Below are positions 42,585 through 56,800 of a stretch of DNA of 64,000 bases, in pieces (the first letter of the stretch is position 1; the number at the start of each line of letters is the position of its first letter). The position numbers were made by a program, and so were the translations under genes. The DNA comes from Dipylidium caninum. Its lineage: Eukaryota; Platyhelminthes; Cestoda; Cyclophyllidea; Dipylidiidae. The stretch lies in contig QEYB01000963.1 in the NCBI GenBank assembly GCA_017562135.1, forward strand, positions 930,001 to 994,000, given 5' to 3'. Below the pieces are notes generated by a model, which saw only the letters and a list, made by a program, of their open reading frames with translations, had not been told where the DNA came from and made no database searches.

Positions 42585-44421
42585 AGAGAGAGCCTATCAG
42601 TCATCCCAACTGGTGATAGCCACTTTTCGCGCCGTTCCGAAGCCAGCTTTCTACGTATATTCCTGCTGTGCCGTACTAACGCTTTTTGCACCAGCTTGTT
42701 GCCTCCTGGCATGGTATTTTATTAATATTTTTTACCAACTTATCACAAATTCCGTTGTTGTAAAATGGCATAAGTCAGGGATGTAACCAATTCGCTAATA
42801 CCAAAACCGCTTTCGATTTCTATTAAAATTTCCTCTTACTAATGGTTTTAATTATCTTTACTCGTATTGGGGTTACATGGTCAAGTGGTTGTGTACTAAA
42901 GTAGTTCATGTTTGCCTCAAGTATTTAGAAGTGCCCAGGTCTAAAGAGATCTTAATTTGCGCAAGAGCAAGGTTCATCTCCAGTCCAAGCAGTCCATACA
43001 GCGATGAATGTTGATATTTTCTGGAGCGCTAAAGAGAAAGTGACAGTCAGTCCGATCTTGGTTGCCCACTTGATTGCGTAAAAAAATAGATGATTCTATA
43101 CTGCAAATATGTGCGTACGCGTTTTGCGTTTATTGTGATTAAAATGCAGTCAAGCAGCTCTATCGGCTAACCCGTTGCCAGAATATGTGAAAGTCTAGGC
43201 ATCCGGTGTTTGCGTATATCCTCGGTGGCGCGCATTTCGTGGGTAGACATTCTGCCCAAAGTGTTTAGGTGATGTGCCTATATTTCGACAAATATTACAG
43301 AATGGTAGTGGCGTGATGATGTTGCGTTATTATCACCAGCATTAACGTTAGTGGCACAATAGTATTTACCACGAGGCTGGTACGTGTTTTTTAACTACGA
43401 TGTACTATGGGAAAACTGGGAGGGTTCTTGCGCTACAAACGATCAAAGGTAAGATTAAACAATTCCTTGTCCAATTATCGAGTAGTTGCAAAAACTCTTA
43501 ACCAATAGCCCTCATTGAAACAACTATTTGGCGTGGAGCCGATAGACGGCATTTGGTAACCACGACGTCCTCCTACATTTAACACTTTATTCCCCTCGCT
43601 ACCATTACCGCAAAAGTTATTCGGCCGATGGACAATGTCTTCTCCGTCACCAGTTAAGCTAGGAGATGGCGCAAAAGAAGAAAGCTGCCAGGGTGAAGGT
43701 GAAAATGAAAAGGTAAGAATTTGATTACTATTAAGGGATAGACGATATAGGTTAAAGCAATAGAATAATACATGCTAGATGGTATGAAAATAAGAACTGT
43801 ATTCCTCCAAACTGCCTAGCTTCCTTGTAACATTCCTAGATATTCCTGAAATGGTAGCAAATCTTAATGGGCGGGAATGTACGAAAAGTCCGCGGCATTC
43901 GAGGCTGATGAAGTCCACGCGACCACGAGGGACACTAAAACAAATACTTCCAAGGCCTCGACAATCTCCTCCAATCGCGTGTGCATGGCTCCCAGCTTGT
44001 GGATCTAACTACCCGCCCCAAATACACCTTTCTTCTGTGACGGACAAGCCTTCTAATAAACCGAATAAAGTAGGTCAAACTGAGTAGGCCGAAATCATAT
44101 TCACCACTAAACTGTTCTAACACGACTGTCTGATGGCGCAAGTTATTCCTGAACAGCCATACCAAGACACAACCTGCACCTGCGGCCTCAGGCCAAGGAC
44201 CCTCCTCGACCAACAAAAGTGGTAGAGTAGAACCAAAAATCGCATGACGGCATTATTCGAAGTGAGAAAGAAATAACCCTTGTCGAATGCGCATCTACTT
44301 GTGATTAGCGTACAACATTGAGAGAAACGAAAACCAAAGGTGATGTGGAGAAAGAAATGTGCTGAAACGACATATAACATGATAGCAAATAAAAGTTTTC
44401 CTTCAGAGTCACGTTCGGCAA
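42585..44421. other. Spacer between convergent malate dehydrogenase genes
   Basis: No gene recognised on either strand. It must hold the 3' ends of both MDH transcripts. Confidence 0.5.
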
Positions 44422-45896
44422 CTAGTAGGTGGCTGCAAACTCCTTCCTCTCTCGATGTTCTTCTTTCAGCTCCGGTATGGCCTTCTTCAGCAACTCAATT
44501 TCGTACTCGTTCAATTTGCCGGACCGAACACCTTCTCGACGCCGTGAGGCTGAATGTGATGAGCATTGGTTACGCATGGTCCAGACTCAAATATGCAGTG
44601 AAGAAGGCAAAAAACCACCTGTGGCGCCACGGGAAAAAGGTGATAACTTACACTTAGAAGGACGGGCGAGCAAAAAACTCCGTCTCGGCGACAGTCGCAT
44701 GCCACGAATGTGCAACTCCACAGTGTCTGCGTGTCCCTATTCATCGCGTGCAACAGGGAGTTGGCGAACTGCGGGCACCGCGTAAGCCATCGCCAGCGTT
44801 GCTGAGCCCTACGACAGTGCCAAAACAACCGCGTAGCAGTGAAATCAGTGGCAGGAAGCAAAAAATGTGTTGAATAAATAAGTAAAGGCGAGCGCTGCTA
44901 CTACTTAATATTAAAGTACAGCCGACCCAACCAGACGTTTCACTCCCTGTCATGAATAAGCATTTTGCCCTGTCAAGGCAAGGGCGATTTTTGTGGCTGA
45001 GGGGAGGGGCACTGACCACTCTCAGTACTTTGCTTTAGCACACCACACAGCCGCCCACACAGCCCGCGCGACCCTGCAAACGAGACTTAAGAAAGAGCCT
45101 CAACCATGTAGAGCATGCTTTTGGCCTGTTTTCGCGGTTTCCTTATCCCATCGGCTTTTGACTTGGCTACTCCTGGCGCTCGTCACCTCATCGTTCACTC
45201 GTTAATGTCACCACTTCCGCAATCACGCATGACAATAAAGTAATCAGTGAACGTGAGAAAATTTACACAAATCGCTCGACTACCCGAGTGCCCCTCATCC
45301 TCCTTCGTCCCTTTACACCCAAACGAATTTTTTTCTGACCAACACCTATCTGACGATATTTCCTTTGCCGGTACAAGTCTTTACGCCAACATTTCCAGAC
45401 ATGCATATATTGTGAAAGATAAATGGCCAAGTGTTAAATCGATAATGCGGAAAGGATGTCGCGCGAATCATTCTCCAACACGAGGGCAGGCGCGCCTACC
45501 TCAATTTCTCCACTCTTTCACTTCGCCAACACTTAGCCCTCTTCCGGGCTCATTACACTTCCAACCTCGTGAAATGAAAATAATTAAACGCTTAATATTA
45601 ACAGTGCTCCTGATTGATGTGGAGTGAAGTAGTCACTTAACGGTCCAACACACGGCCAAGGTAAAGCACGACAGACTAACCCTCCGATGTTAGACTAACA
45701 AAGAAAGCCTCTATCGCGTCAGCCATTGGTGCTTTTCACGACCATGACGTCTATAGCATTCCCGCTCGTAGTACCAATAAGGCTTAGCAAGTGAATAAAT
45801 AGAGAAAATAGGACATACTAGCACGCCCAGCTTCGCATTGACCACTTCGGTGGCCTGCATTCTGTTAGCGCGTCAACGAGTTTGACGGTCGTGTTT
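44422..45896 (-). pseudogene. MDH2: Malate dehydrogenase, copy 2, 3' half recognised, frame broken
   Basis: Second MDH gene, convergent with copy 1. Recognised exons: 45896-45819 (ends MQATEVVNAKLG), 44808-44652 (ATLAMAYA, then FANSLLHAMNRDT) and 44549-44422 (GVEKVFG, KLNEYEIELLKKAIPELKEE, ending FAATY and TAG). Intron positions equal those of copy 1, and the last exon opens the same way (CAG followed by CCT, then GGCGTCGAG). Frame breaks: CCC for CC in the middle exon, compensating indels around TQTVEC, CC for CCC before GKLNEYE, and one in the 45.8 kb exon. The protein has diverged from copy 1 well beyond recent duplication, and base composition is GC-richer in the exons. The upstream exons (NAD-binding loop, MTRDDLF, GHSGKT) were not found above 45.9 kb, so it may be 5'-truncated. 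Confidence 0.72.
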
Positions 45897-48800
45897 CTAT
45901 AAGATAGGAACATAAACAACACTACGGAAGGATAGACACAGACACCTCGCCTGTAAAACTTTAAACTCGCGTTCAGCCATGCGAGCACACAAGTGAGGGC
46001 TTGGCCATTTTACATGTCGAAGTCACAAAAGGGTTGAAACGACAAGCGATGAATGCCGAATGGGATAACTGCCATACGGGGATTTTGATAATATAATAGA
46101 GGAAAAGGCAACCAAAGTCGGCTAGAAGTAATCGAAGCCCTCCAACACGCATGACGCAATCAGGCGGATAGACCTGCACAACAGCTAGTTCCTCCCTCAC
46201 AAATGCGAGGAGTGGACTCCCTGAAGGGAAGCTCACCGATGGTGTGCCGCATTAGAAAAAACAGGATGATGGTGCCTGATGCCTCCATAACGGGCACGAG
46301 ACTTGGTGACATCCACAACCTTCAAGCAACTACACGAGAAGTACAAGGCATCTCAACTACTTAAACGGCTCCAAAGCCGGCCCGCGAGATAAAATGTAAG
46401 TATAGCGCTGGAAACGGGAAAGTCAGGCTACCACCTATACTACTGTCTCTGACAGAAAATGCCTCGCTAAACGGGGTTTAAAACCAAATTGCAGAAGTGA
46501 CGCAAACAACATACTGTGCATACACAGTCATATCAAAAAAGGCGGGTCATCACATTGATAATAAAAGTACTTCCACAATACACATGCTCCGACTGTTACT
46601 CACATGTCTTACCCTTACTAAAATTGCCAAACGAGGGAAAGTCGAATGATTATGAAACATAAGAGTATGGCAATTATGTTGCCAACGTGTAAGTTTCCAA
46701 TTCACGCATCCCGTCTATGTCGTTAATGTATTCAGTCTTCCAGTGTGGGAAGAACTTCACGATACTACGGACGTCATCAATCACAAACAATGACCATCAA
46801 ACGGGGAGTCAATCAAATACTAAGTCGCTCAGCCAAATTGCCAGCAATAAGAAAGATCAGTCACAAAGATGTTGCGATAAGCGAAGATCAGGCCAAAGAA
46901 CATCCTTTCGACCATATGGCAAATAACAAAAGGAGAAACCGCGCAAAATTGTCGTCATCTTTCACATGTCATAAACTGGTGCAAGAAAAATGGTAGTCCT
47001 CGGTGAAAAAGCAATTATCTCGATCGCCATCCACAGTAGTCGACGACAGAACTCATATACTATTATAATGAATCAGCATGAAGGAAAAATTAGACATTGA
47101 CACCGGATGATCACTCACTCTCAGGCTTGTGCACTTTGCGTGATGTTACTGTGAGTCAAGAGTACGCAATGGTGAAACAAAAGACAAGTCAGCATCTCAA
47201 GGCGCGTCTCTCTATAACGGGAAACATATGAGTAACAATTTCTATTAGCACATCTTACTTTGTTGCGTACTGAAGTACAAGGAACGGAGACACTACAGCA
47301 ATCACGGTTAACCAATTTATTTGACCAATGGCCTGATGCATAATCACCAGACATGCTTGGCCCTCTGTCTGTACAGCTATTTAATAGGCCAAACGAGACC
47401 TACGAATTAGAAAGTTGCTCACCTTGCTTCGGACAATGAGTTTTGAGTGTATATGTCCAAAAGGTGAGGCCAACATTCTTGGTCGAAGAAGCACCTCCCT
47501 CCTAAGTATTGTCAGCTGGAGGGAACCAGTGTTCACTAGGGCTTAGATTATAACACATGAGGCATAGCTTCAGGAAAAAAATTTCGACGCAGGCCTTTGG
47601 AGAGCTCAGCCACAATAGACGCATCTTCGAGAAGTAAGATCATCGCGTCATACGGTAAAAACGCGAAACCGATCATTAATAAACCGAGTCGTCAGGTTCC
47701 TTACACTTTGGGATTTAAGAGAGATGACCCAAACATACACACAAGTTTGGGGGGCGACGTGAAATATCCATGCATAAATATAATTGACACACGCCCTAAG
47801 CGTAGAGCAACAAAAAGCGTACGCAGGGTATTCGGGAACGCCGGCGGAATAGCACCATCTGGCATCAGTAAAGAGCTCTCAATTTCTCCGGACATTGTAA
47901 CTGTTACTGTTTTGGCGAGTCTCAAATAGGCTAAGAATCGGCTGCCATCGCCACATTGCAATGTCGACAGCGCTATCTCGAAAACGCAGCAACGATGTTC
48001 ATAGAAGCGCTAGTGTTGTCGTCGCCACTGCACCAAGATTGCAATCTTCTGCAGTCCTGATAGGAGAACATACAAATTTATTGCCAACAGACCGTGAGGT
48101 ACGAACAGATATGACAACGATCTATTGAACGCCCACGCACACAAATCTGCGAGACAGTTCATCGGCAGTGGACTTTCAGTCTACGAGAAAACACGTGAGA
48201 AAGTCGAGTCGCCGAAGAGACATTGGAATATAACTAAAAAACAAAGGCAACCATGATGAAAGCAGATTTCGTGGCCACAGTCATTTGAGGGGCAACTTTG
48301 AGGATAGTGCGATATTTCCGTTATAATCTGACAATAATGCGACATAATTGAAGTCTTTAAGTTAGGCCAACTGGCTATACATTAGTAACCCATACAAAGG
48401 ACACTCTTGAACATAGCAATTATCTCATGGATAGCAATAAGGCAGCATGATGAATGCGTTGCAGGTTAATTACCTGGGCTTTACGACACGCAAAAATGGG
48501 CTCAACGTGTATCTGGCGCTTCCCTTCTTCGAGCGCAAGCTGGCAGCCGACATCGGCCGATGCGAGAAAATTAACTAAAGTTGCTCATGAAGTTGAGCTT
48601 CAAAGGCAAAGCTTGGTGAAACCCAAACGTCCCAAACGGCCGCCTGTTTGCTTCTTTTCTTCTTACCTCCTACGACTCCACTCGTTCAGAGGCATCGAGC
48701 AGAGACGCATTCCTGCCGAGTTGCTGCAATGGAGCATTATTTGTCAGTTGTGGACCGACCGAGTAATGGAAGATGGTGAACGCAACACAAATAACATATA

Positions 48801-50808
48801 GATACTGGTTATCCCCCCCAATGCACCGTCACATCAGGCCTCTTTATTCAACCTCCATGATGGCTCACGGTGGCTAATGACGTCAGTGAGCACTTGCAAC
48901 ACATATGGCCTAATCATGTCAAATTAACCGTACTAACATGTTGCAATAATACTCGCAGGCAAAAAACGTCTCTGTAATTTGGAAAAGCGGTGACATTATC
49001 AATGCTCTTTTGGCAGAGTTAAGTAGGGACCACAGTTAACTCTGTAGATTTTTGATTGGTCCATCTCCCCTTCACCTCGCCTCAACACAACTCTGACCTT
49101 GGGGCTGCCGATTTTCTTGCGATGGTGGATTGCTTCTGGCAGACTGGTTTATGGCATCGGCGACGCAATCTTACGATGATTTAGCGCCGATTCCTTGATT
49201 ACTATATTTTCTCATGTTATACTTTACGGTTGAAAACGTTGACCCAATATCTAGTGGAGAAACTGAAAGATCTCATCGCAGTTGATTAAAGCTGTGGACT
49301 GCTGCAGCTGTTGGACCATCTTGCGTCGTTGATCTCAAAAAAGTGTGGACAGATGGTCTTGACGACATGAAGAAGATGGTACTTTCGGTCGACCTTTGCT
49401 ATCATTTGTAGGACTGACAACTGAGATAGCGTTGCGGCCGCGGGTTTACTCTATAATGACTGAGGCCTTAGCCGTCAGTTAAGGGAAGTAATTGGTTGTC
49501 CACCAACTCAGCACCGTTATACATCAGTTCGTGTACTTGTGCCCATGTACACTTGTAGAACCCGACTTGAACATTGCGATGCTGTATCGATGCTGTTCCC
49601 TTCTGAATTCGCCCTCCTAACAGACTGCATTATCACGGTTCATCATATCGTTCGATACTGATCGGTTAGTCGAATAATAATCTCATTGCGTTTACATTAA
49701 TTCCCTCAACTAGCTCTGTACAATACTGATATACTGGTCGATATAATCACCGGTCTGTTCTCCATTGTTGCTCTTTAAATCTCGTAATTTAATTGAACGA
49801 CTTATACTTCAACTTTCCTGAAACGTGGCCTGATATTTTTTGAGCACCTCTTGGAGCGCATTTCCACCTTTTTCACTAACGATGGATTGTAGGCAGGGGT
49901 GCTCATGTGCTGGGCAGTGTTAAATATCTGTCTGCTTTCATTCCCGACACGAAAACCTGCACTGGTTGAATATTGAAATTTTTTCCATGGCTGTAGGATA
50001 TATTTAATTTAGTGTGTGGATTTTATTGTGCTTCTCACATCATTAAGCCTACATTCATTTTAATTAATATCTCTCATTATTATTCCTTGAAATAGATGTG
50101 GTATAGTATTGTTTTTCGCGACGTCATGGTACTGACTTAAAATGCTTATCAAGATTTCAACGCCAGCCAACTGCCGGGATTGGTCTTACAACTGGCATGA
50201 AACAAAGGCTGGTAGCGATGACAGTTTTTTCGCTACTGAGTCTGTTCAAGAGGATATTGCTTGACCAAGGTCGGAAAACGCAGTCTTGGTGGGGGAGAAT
50301 ACCTTCAAGTCCGTTTGGTGTGAGTTGATTGACCGTGTTGTTTCTTCGTTCTGCTCTCTTAACCTTCACTACACGTAACATGTCTTTTGCACAGGAACGA
50401 ACCCGCCTTATTACTGCTTTGAGGTGAATAGCAGACTTTTGTCGGCCGCTTCCACGATTTTGGGGAGATGCAAAGACCGTCTTGCCTAAGGAGCATCTTA
50501 TACCGGCGTTAGAATTTCTGCGGAACGATCGCTTCTTGTGGCTACACAGGATTTGTGTACTTGTTTTCCGTCGTACTTTGTCCAACAGAGTGTTTGAAGG
50601 TTGTATGACTTTTCAACCTCCACAGACTCTCATCGAAGGCACGTCTCATCGTGCTGAACTTTAATAACTCGTGCCACAGGGAGGAGCGAGAAGGCGGTTA
50701 AACTATATATGCTTTCTTGTCTGCCTTCGTAATAGGACTGAGATCCTGTTTATTCGAGTGAGTTGTGCCACCATGTCATCAGCTAACAGACGCCTTTGCA
50801 ATTTTTAG
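45897..50808. other. Non-coding stretch; may hold MDH copy 2 and INTS2 5' exons
   Basis: No reliable gene. The frame at 48454-48801 (+) contains a lysine/proline motif KPKRPKRPPVCFF, faintly like the start of an HMG box, but lacks the rest of the domain. Open frames at 47597-47929 (+), 50157-50585 (-) and 50482-50664 (+) have no recognised domain; those near 50.2-50.7 kb may overlap undetected INTS2 exons. Confidence 0.4.
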
Positions 50809-53800
50809 TCATTGGTGGTGGTATTAACGAGAGCAGTGTTGCCGAGACGGAAGAGCAGACTAGTGGTGTGGTTGCGTCGTTTGATCTCTCGTCAAGACAT
50901 CTTCACACGTCGCTTTACGTCAGACTTCTTCTTATGCCGAAGTGTTGCTATTGTTCGGCCTGCTCTTTTAACACCAACCAACAACTTGCCATTCGTGATA
51001 TAATCGTCAAACGCTGGACAATTGATGTCCCTGCTTTATGCGCAACATTTCTGCCTCTCGGAAGCTTTTTACCCAGAAGGTTTTCACATTGCAGGTGAGC
51101 CGAATAGTGTTGCTTTTACACTGAGACGAATGTGTTGGGAGAGGTAGTTATACTTCCTCCTAATTATTTAGTCTATCGCCACACAGGCAAGCCCACGTAC
51201 CAGTGACAGTGCGTTTGAATGCGCATATCACGGGTAACCTGCCCATTCATGTGTTTATCAACTCCTGAAGACGCACGTTTTAACAAAAATAGGGTTCAGA
51301 TTAAAGTGAGTTGCCTTGAGTTTACTTGCCTTGGTAGCCAGACCCGATTCCCCTACATTGTATATTTATTCGTGCCCTGATTGTGATTCATAGTGATACA
51401 CTGCTGTTACTTTTAAGTAACTGCAATCCTACGACGGAGGTGCGAATTTGTCAGTGGCATGTCACTATGAGATGGTGAGACAGGTTTGGATAAATTCATG
51501 TTCGAGTCACTCAAGTGGATTTAGTTGTGTAGTTTATTCTCGGTGTTTGTTAGAATGTCATGTATTGGTACAGAAAGGCTTTCTAGTGAGTAGTGATTTG
51601 AATTTCAGGGGTGGATATACCGTCAGATATGTGAGAGCGTGCGCCCACTACACCCTCTACTCCTGGAGCTGCTTGAGACTTATACCACTAACGCGCTGGA
51701 CAGGCCGCTGGCATGGTCAGTGGCCAAGTGATTAGTGCCGGTGGTGGTTGTGTGCCCTTCACAGAAGCCGAGCTCTTCGCCAGTTCTCCGACCCTGCCTT
51801 TGGACCTGACGCGCGCATTTGTGCACCAGGTTCCACTGATTTTGTCACTTGATCTCGTTGATGCAAATGATGATGCTTCTGTGGGCTGATCTGACACCAC
51901 AACTCCTCTTTCTCTACTACATGTTTTATATTTATGATCAGGAGTTGAGTTCTCGGATTGCTGATAGTCGAGGAATCAGCGTAGGTGTTTTCATTTGAAA
52001 TTCTCTTTTCGTCCCACTTTTTGAGATTGAGATGTGGGGATATTATTCAGTTAAGACTTTGCTCTATGTAGGTTGTATTGCCTTTGCGCGCAAATTCGCT
52101 GTGTTTGCCATGCAATTGTGAGGTTTGAGCGTTGAACATTGGTAACTCACTTGTTAATGTACGTGAGCAGTTTTCTCTGAATGTAGGCACTCCGACAAAG
52201 GCGTCTATGTCGCTGTTTTCGGACAAGCTGTGGGATGCCATTTCCGATTACCTATTTACTCCAATATGCGCGTTTCAATCTAAGCTCCTACCGTCAGTTC
52301 TATCCTCGTCTCCTTCAGTGAGTAGGCATTTCGTTGCCGAGAACACAGTTGGTGGAGGATTGGCTTTCTTACTTTTATGTCCTGTTACTGCAGGCTTCGT
52401 TAAATTATCTTATCGAGAGCTTTTTCTTCTTGGTCACTTACTCCTACTCTACATGTTGTTAATTTAATTAAATTGTGTGACCTTTGATGTGAATTTTACC
52501 CAATAGAAGATGAATAATGTGTTTCCTACTCTTAGGTTGGTGACGAACTACAGGCCTCATTTGACAGTGGGCGAACTGACTATTCAGGACGAACTGCTGC
52601 TCGATCCCTTCTGGCAGTCTGCGTCGAATCCACTATCCGCCGATAATTTTTGTGTACCGAGGCTTTCAGTTGCGTCCTCGAAGCCCTCCATCGCCAAACC
52701 AATTCCTCTCAGGTAAATTAGCTACAACTTCGAGTGCATTTATCGGTTTCAGTCATACCAGTGATACAAGTGCTGGAGATGGAGAAAGTTTGACTCGCTG
52801 CAGCGGGGAGGGGGAGGGGCATGGGAAGCACTTACTTGTCTCCTTTCAATTACGCATGAGCTAGGAAGTCGGCGCAAAGCGAGACGAGCGGTTTTTACTC
52901 CACCATTAACCATGACCTCTTCCACGTATCTGTTGTCACCTAAGCCGTCTTTCATGCATGTGCACAGTGTGCCTTTTGGTGGTTGTAACATCTCTCAACC
53001 TGACGCGTTCTCGTACTTGGTCAAGCCCATGTCAGCGTCCGTCTCACTTTAAGTCAAGGACATGAAACCGTTGTTGCCTCGACTGGTGACCTCGGCGCTC
53101 ATGTGCTGAAATGGTGGCCTTTGGAATGAGATATATGGGTACCTGCTGAATTGAAGCATATAAATAAGTGTAGAAGAAAGTGGTGAAGATTGCCCGAGTG
53201 ACGGTGGGAGAAGAGGGAGAAGCCAGGTACTGAGGCGTGCGTTGGTTTCGTGGTTGGGCCATGTGATGTGCGGATGGACTGACGGAGGTCGAGCAGTGAG
53301 TTCGGTTGTGAGTGGACTTGACGCGAAAAGGGTGAGGCCCGTGCAGACGGAGTCGCAGATTGGCAGACAGGTAAGGCGGCTCACCAGGCCGACAGTGAAG
53401 TCGGGTTGTTTGAGAGTGTAGCCCAAAGTGGGTAGTAGACTCGATACCAGACCCATGTAGGCTCATGTAGCATTCCGACGACGCAGAATGCGGCGTAGAC
53501 GCGGACGCATGCGTGCACGCACACACGCGTGGTCAGAGTCTTGTCGAAGCCAGTGACCACACCATTGGACAGGCCAGTGATGTGCCCGTGGGCCTCGACG
53601 CACAGAGTGCGGAGAACGCAAGGGGCAGGCGAGGGCAAGCACACTGAAACGGCGCGAGCGGTGGTGAAGGCGGTCATGATAGTGAGGAAGGAGGTACACT
53701 GAGGGAGGAAATAAACTGCTGGAAATTGAGGCATAAGTTAAAAAGCGTATAAACTGATTTGGGTACGATATTGACTTGTCTTGTATTTTCAAATGTGGAA

Positions 53801-56800
53801 GGGTAGGCAAGGTTTGCTCTCCCCGCCATTTCGCCACTTCCGCTTATGCTAACCTCCCAAGTCAGAGCAGTATTTTGACTAGGTGTGGGATTGTCGCAGA
53901 TTGGGGAATTTTGGAATATGTGAATTTAAGGCTTGCCTTCTCCTGTTGTTCGCCTGACCTTAATACTACTTGAATATGGTTTTTTGTGCTTTATCGCGTC
54001 TACGAGAACTAGAAGTATGAAATGATTCATTTATCATTGTATTGGATTGACGAGAACTGGAAGTTGTGGATTTCCACGGAATTTCCTCATTTTTATGCGA
54101 ATGATTGTCGCTACCTCCTGCACTGGGTTCCACTTCTTCTTCCTTTGCTAATTTCGCTTGTTTGATTAGAGTATTCGCTTGTGCAACTTTTGTGGCCTCG
54201 GAGATGAAGAGGTGGGAATGAAGGTGTTCCAACATTTGTTTCTGTGTAATTCATGTCTTTTTGCAGCGTTTTGGGAAGATCTGATCGTTGTCATCCTCCT
54301 TTGAGCCTAATGTCCATTGGATATTCTATGTGGTTAGTAATTAAAGTGATCTCATTGGGATGTTCTTTTTTTAAGCCCACTATTTGCGCCCGATCCTCCC
54401 CTACTCAGGTGGAAAGTGTAGAGACGAGTTCTCCCATTGCCTGTTTGTTCTTTTCCCTCATCCTAGCGTTGGACCGGACCCTCAGTGTGGACAAATCGCC
54501 GGACGATCTGAAGATGGCCCGGGCTGAGTGCATCCTTGGGGTGAATGCGCTCTCCCAAATGGTGAATGGAGAATCAGGTTTTATGCGTCTGCGTCGCCTG
54601 CTCCCCTATGCCGAGGCAATCGGCTGCCGTTTACCTCGCGTGTTGGTGGAGATCGCTGCACTGTCGGGGAATCGACGTTTCGCTTCTGCTGTTTGCTGCC
54701 TCTGGCGCAGTCTCCATCGCCTTATGCCCCACAGGTGAGGCAGTGGGAGCTATAAAAGGTGTTGATTTAAGGAAGTAGACAAATTTAACGCGACTGGAAG
54801 GAACCATTGAGGTTCAAGCTTACATTACGTGTTGAGGCGACACGCGAATCACACCCATTAATTGGGTTGTAATTCGCCTGAAGTGTTGACCCACTCTTTT
54901 GACTCCGCGCTTCTCATGAACTCAATTGTGTGACCACAAGGCCAAATGGAGGAGTAATGGGGTGCCCAAACAAAATTTGCCTCGATTTGCTTACTCCTCT
55001 TTATTTTAGGCTTGAGGTCCTGACTGTCAGAACCTTGTCAGCGAGAAAGGAGATATTTGCGGGCTTGAGCTATCGTGATCTCATGAACGACCCCGTGGAG
55101 AACATTGTCATGGCCGTGGATCCCAGGGTCTACAGGTTCGTCTCGTAACTCTTTAAATGACGTCCTCATTTAAAGGGAAATGGAATGAACGACTGATAGG
55201 GTGATTTTGGTCCTTTTCGTATGTGGGGTACTTGAGTGCACATTTGATGTGTTAATTGGCGACTATTGAGCAGCGCAAGTGTTGTGAGATAAAGGCGGCC
55301 CAGTGCGGTAATTTTGAATCACTTTTAGGTGTCCACCCGCGGTTACTCTCCTCATCCGCATCCTAGAATGCAATCTGATGGCTTCACGGTCACTTTGGGA
55401 GTACCGAGTGGCCACTCGATATTTTGTCTCGCCCACCAGCATGGGAGGTGGGGAGAGAGAAAGCACCGACATTGCTATTGTTGCTGCTGCTGCTGCGAGC
55501 CCACTTCCCCTTGTTCCCTATCACCGGCGAGACGGAGATGCAGGGATTAGTGCGAGGAAGGAGAAGTGGTGGCAATGGGAGACTCACTCTAGAACTTAAT
55601 ACTACTACTGGTGGTAGTGGAGGTGGCGGCGGCGGTATGGAGGGGAGTACAGCGTCTACTTCTCAGACCAATCCTCCGGAACCGCTAGCATCTGATGAGC
55701 TATGTGATCGCTTGAGGATGACCCTTGTCACCAGTCAAGATGCTGCAGTCGTACAATTACTGTTTGAATTATGTCTCCCCACTGCAGAGGAAAAGGTGAG
55801 CTTGGTGAGGATAGCATCGTGTAGAAGGGGTAAGAAGTCACAGATACGCCTTTTCTTGACGCTAGAGGCTTGGTTGTTTAATTGCACCCTCGAATGTTAA
55901 TCTTAGTCCCTTCTATGGCTTTGTTTCCTTTTTCTTTCCTTTTCAGCGTTTAAATTCAGGTGTTACTAATTTACGTGAAGTGCAAAATATTATCTGCACC
56001 TTCATCAACTTCCTCTTCAGCAACGATCCCAACCTGGCGAGTGTCGTCTTCTGGCAGGTGAGTCAGTCACAAGTGCTCTGCCATTTTGGTGTTGCGCACC
56101 CATCAGACAGTCAAGCAATTGTCTGTACTCGCAATTGATGGCGTCGCCACTGAGGACAAATTTGTGGCCATGAGAGTAGTAGGTTGTTTGTATACCAGCC
56201 GATTTTTCTGGGCGTGAGAAGGAAATAGAGGAAAGGGGTAGTGTGTTGCCGCCTGGGAGACTGTGAATTAATTTTGCTACCTTGTCACTGCAGACTTACC
56301 CCCGATCATCGAATGCACTTGCAACTCGAGCCATACCGTCCATCAAACTCTGCAAGGATATGGTAGTAGACGTGTTTGTGAAGAGCGGCAGCCTGGAGGA
56401 TGCGGTGAATATTGTATTTTTACTCTCCTTACACAGCTTCTCTTTTGTGCTTTTGTGTTTCCCTAAAGTGTTTAATCGGGTGGCGTCTAGGTTTTTGCTT
56501 TAGACTTCGTCTCACACCTCGCCTTGCACTGCACCTTTACGCCAATCCTCGATCTCGCCACGTATACAGTGGAGGCAATGCATTTAATTTTCACGCGTAA
56601 GTCCCTGTTCATGGGCACGGAGGAGTGGGACAAGGTGTTCCCTATTCCCCCACCCCTCGGCTTGGAGCATGGAATGTGTTTGCAGCGTGGATGCTGAGCT
56701 CTCTGATCATCCCACGAACTATTGGGTTGGGGAGAGCTTAGTGGGGTTTTAGTGGCTGTGGGTCGGAGGAAGAAAGAACTACAATTACCTTATATTCCTT

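Noticed and set aside
48454..48801. HMG-box (TFAM-like) protein
   Set aside because: Only the KPKRPKRPP start resembles the box; the conserved aromatic and helix positions that should follow are not convincing.
50157..50585. 142-codon - strand frame as a reverse transcriptase remnant
   Set aside because: No YxDD or other polymerase motif; basic composition only. It may lie antisense to unplaced INTS2 exons.
53044..53837. Long - strand frames of 117-160 codons as a gene
   Set aside because: Three overlapping frames are open at the same time, the predicted peptides are low complexity and no family motif is present; explained by GC-rich composition inside an INTS2 intron.
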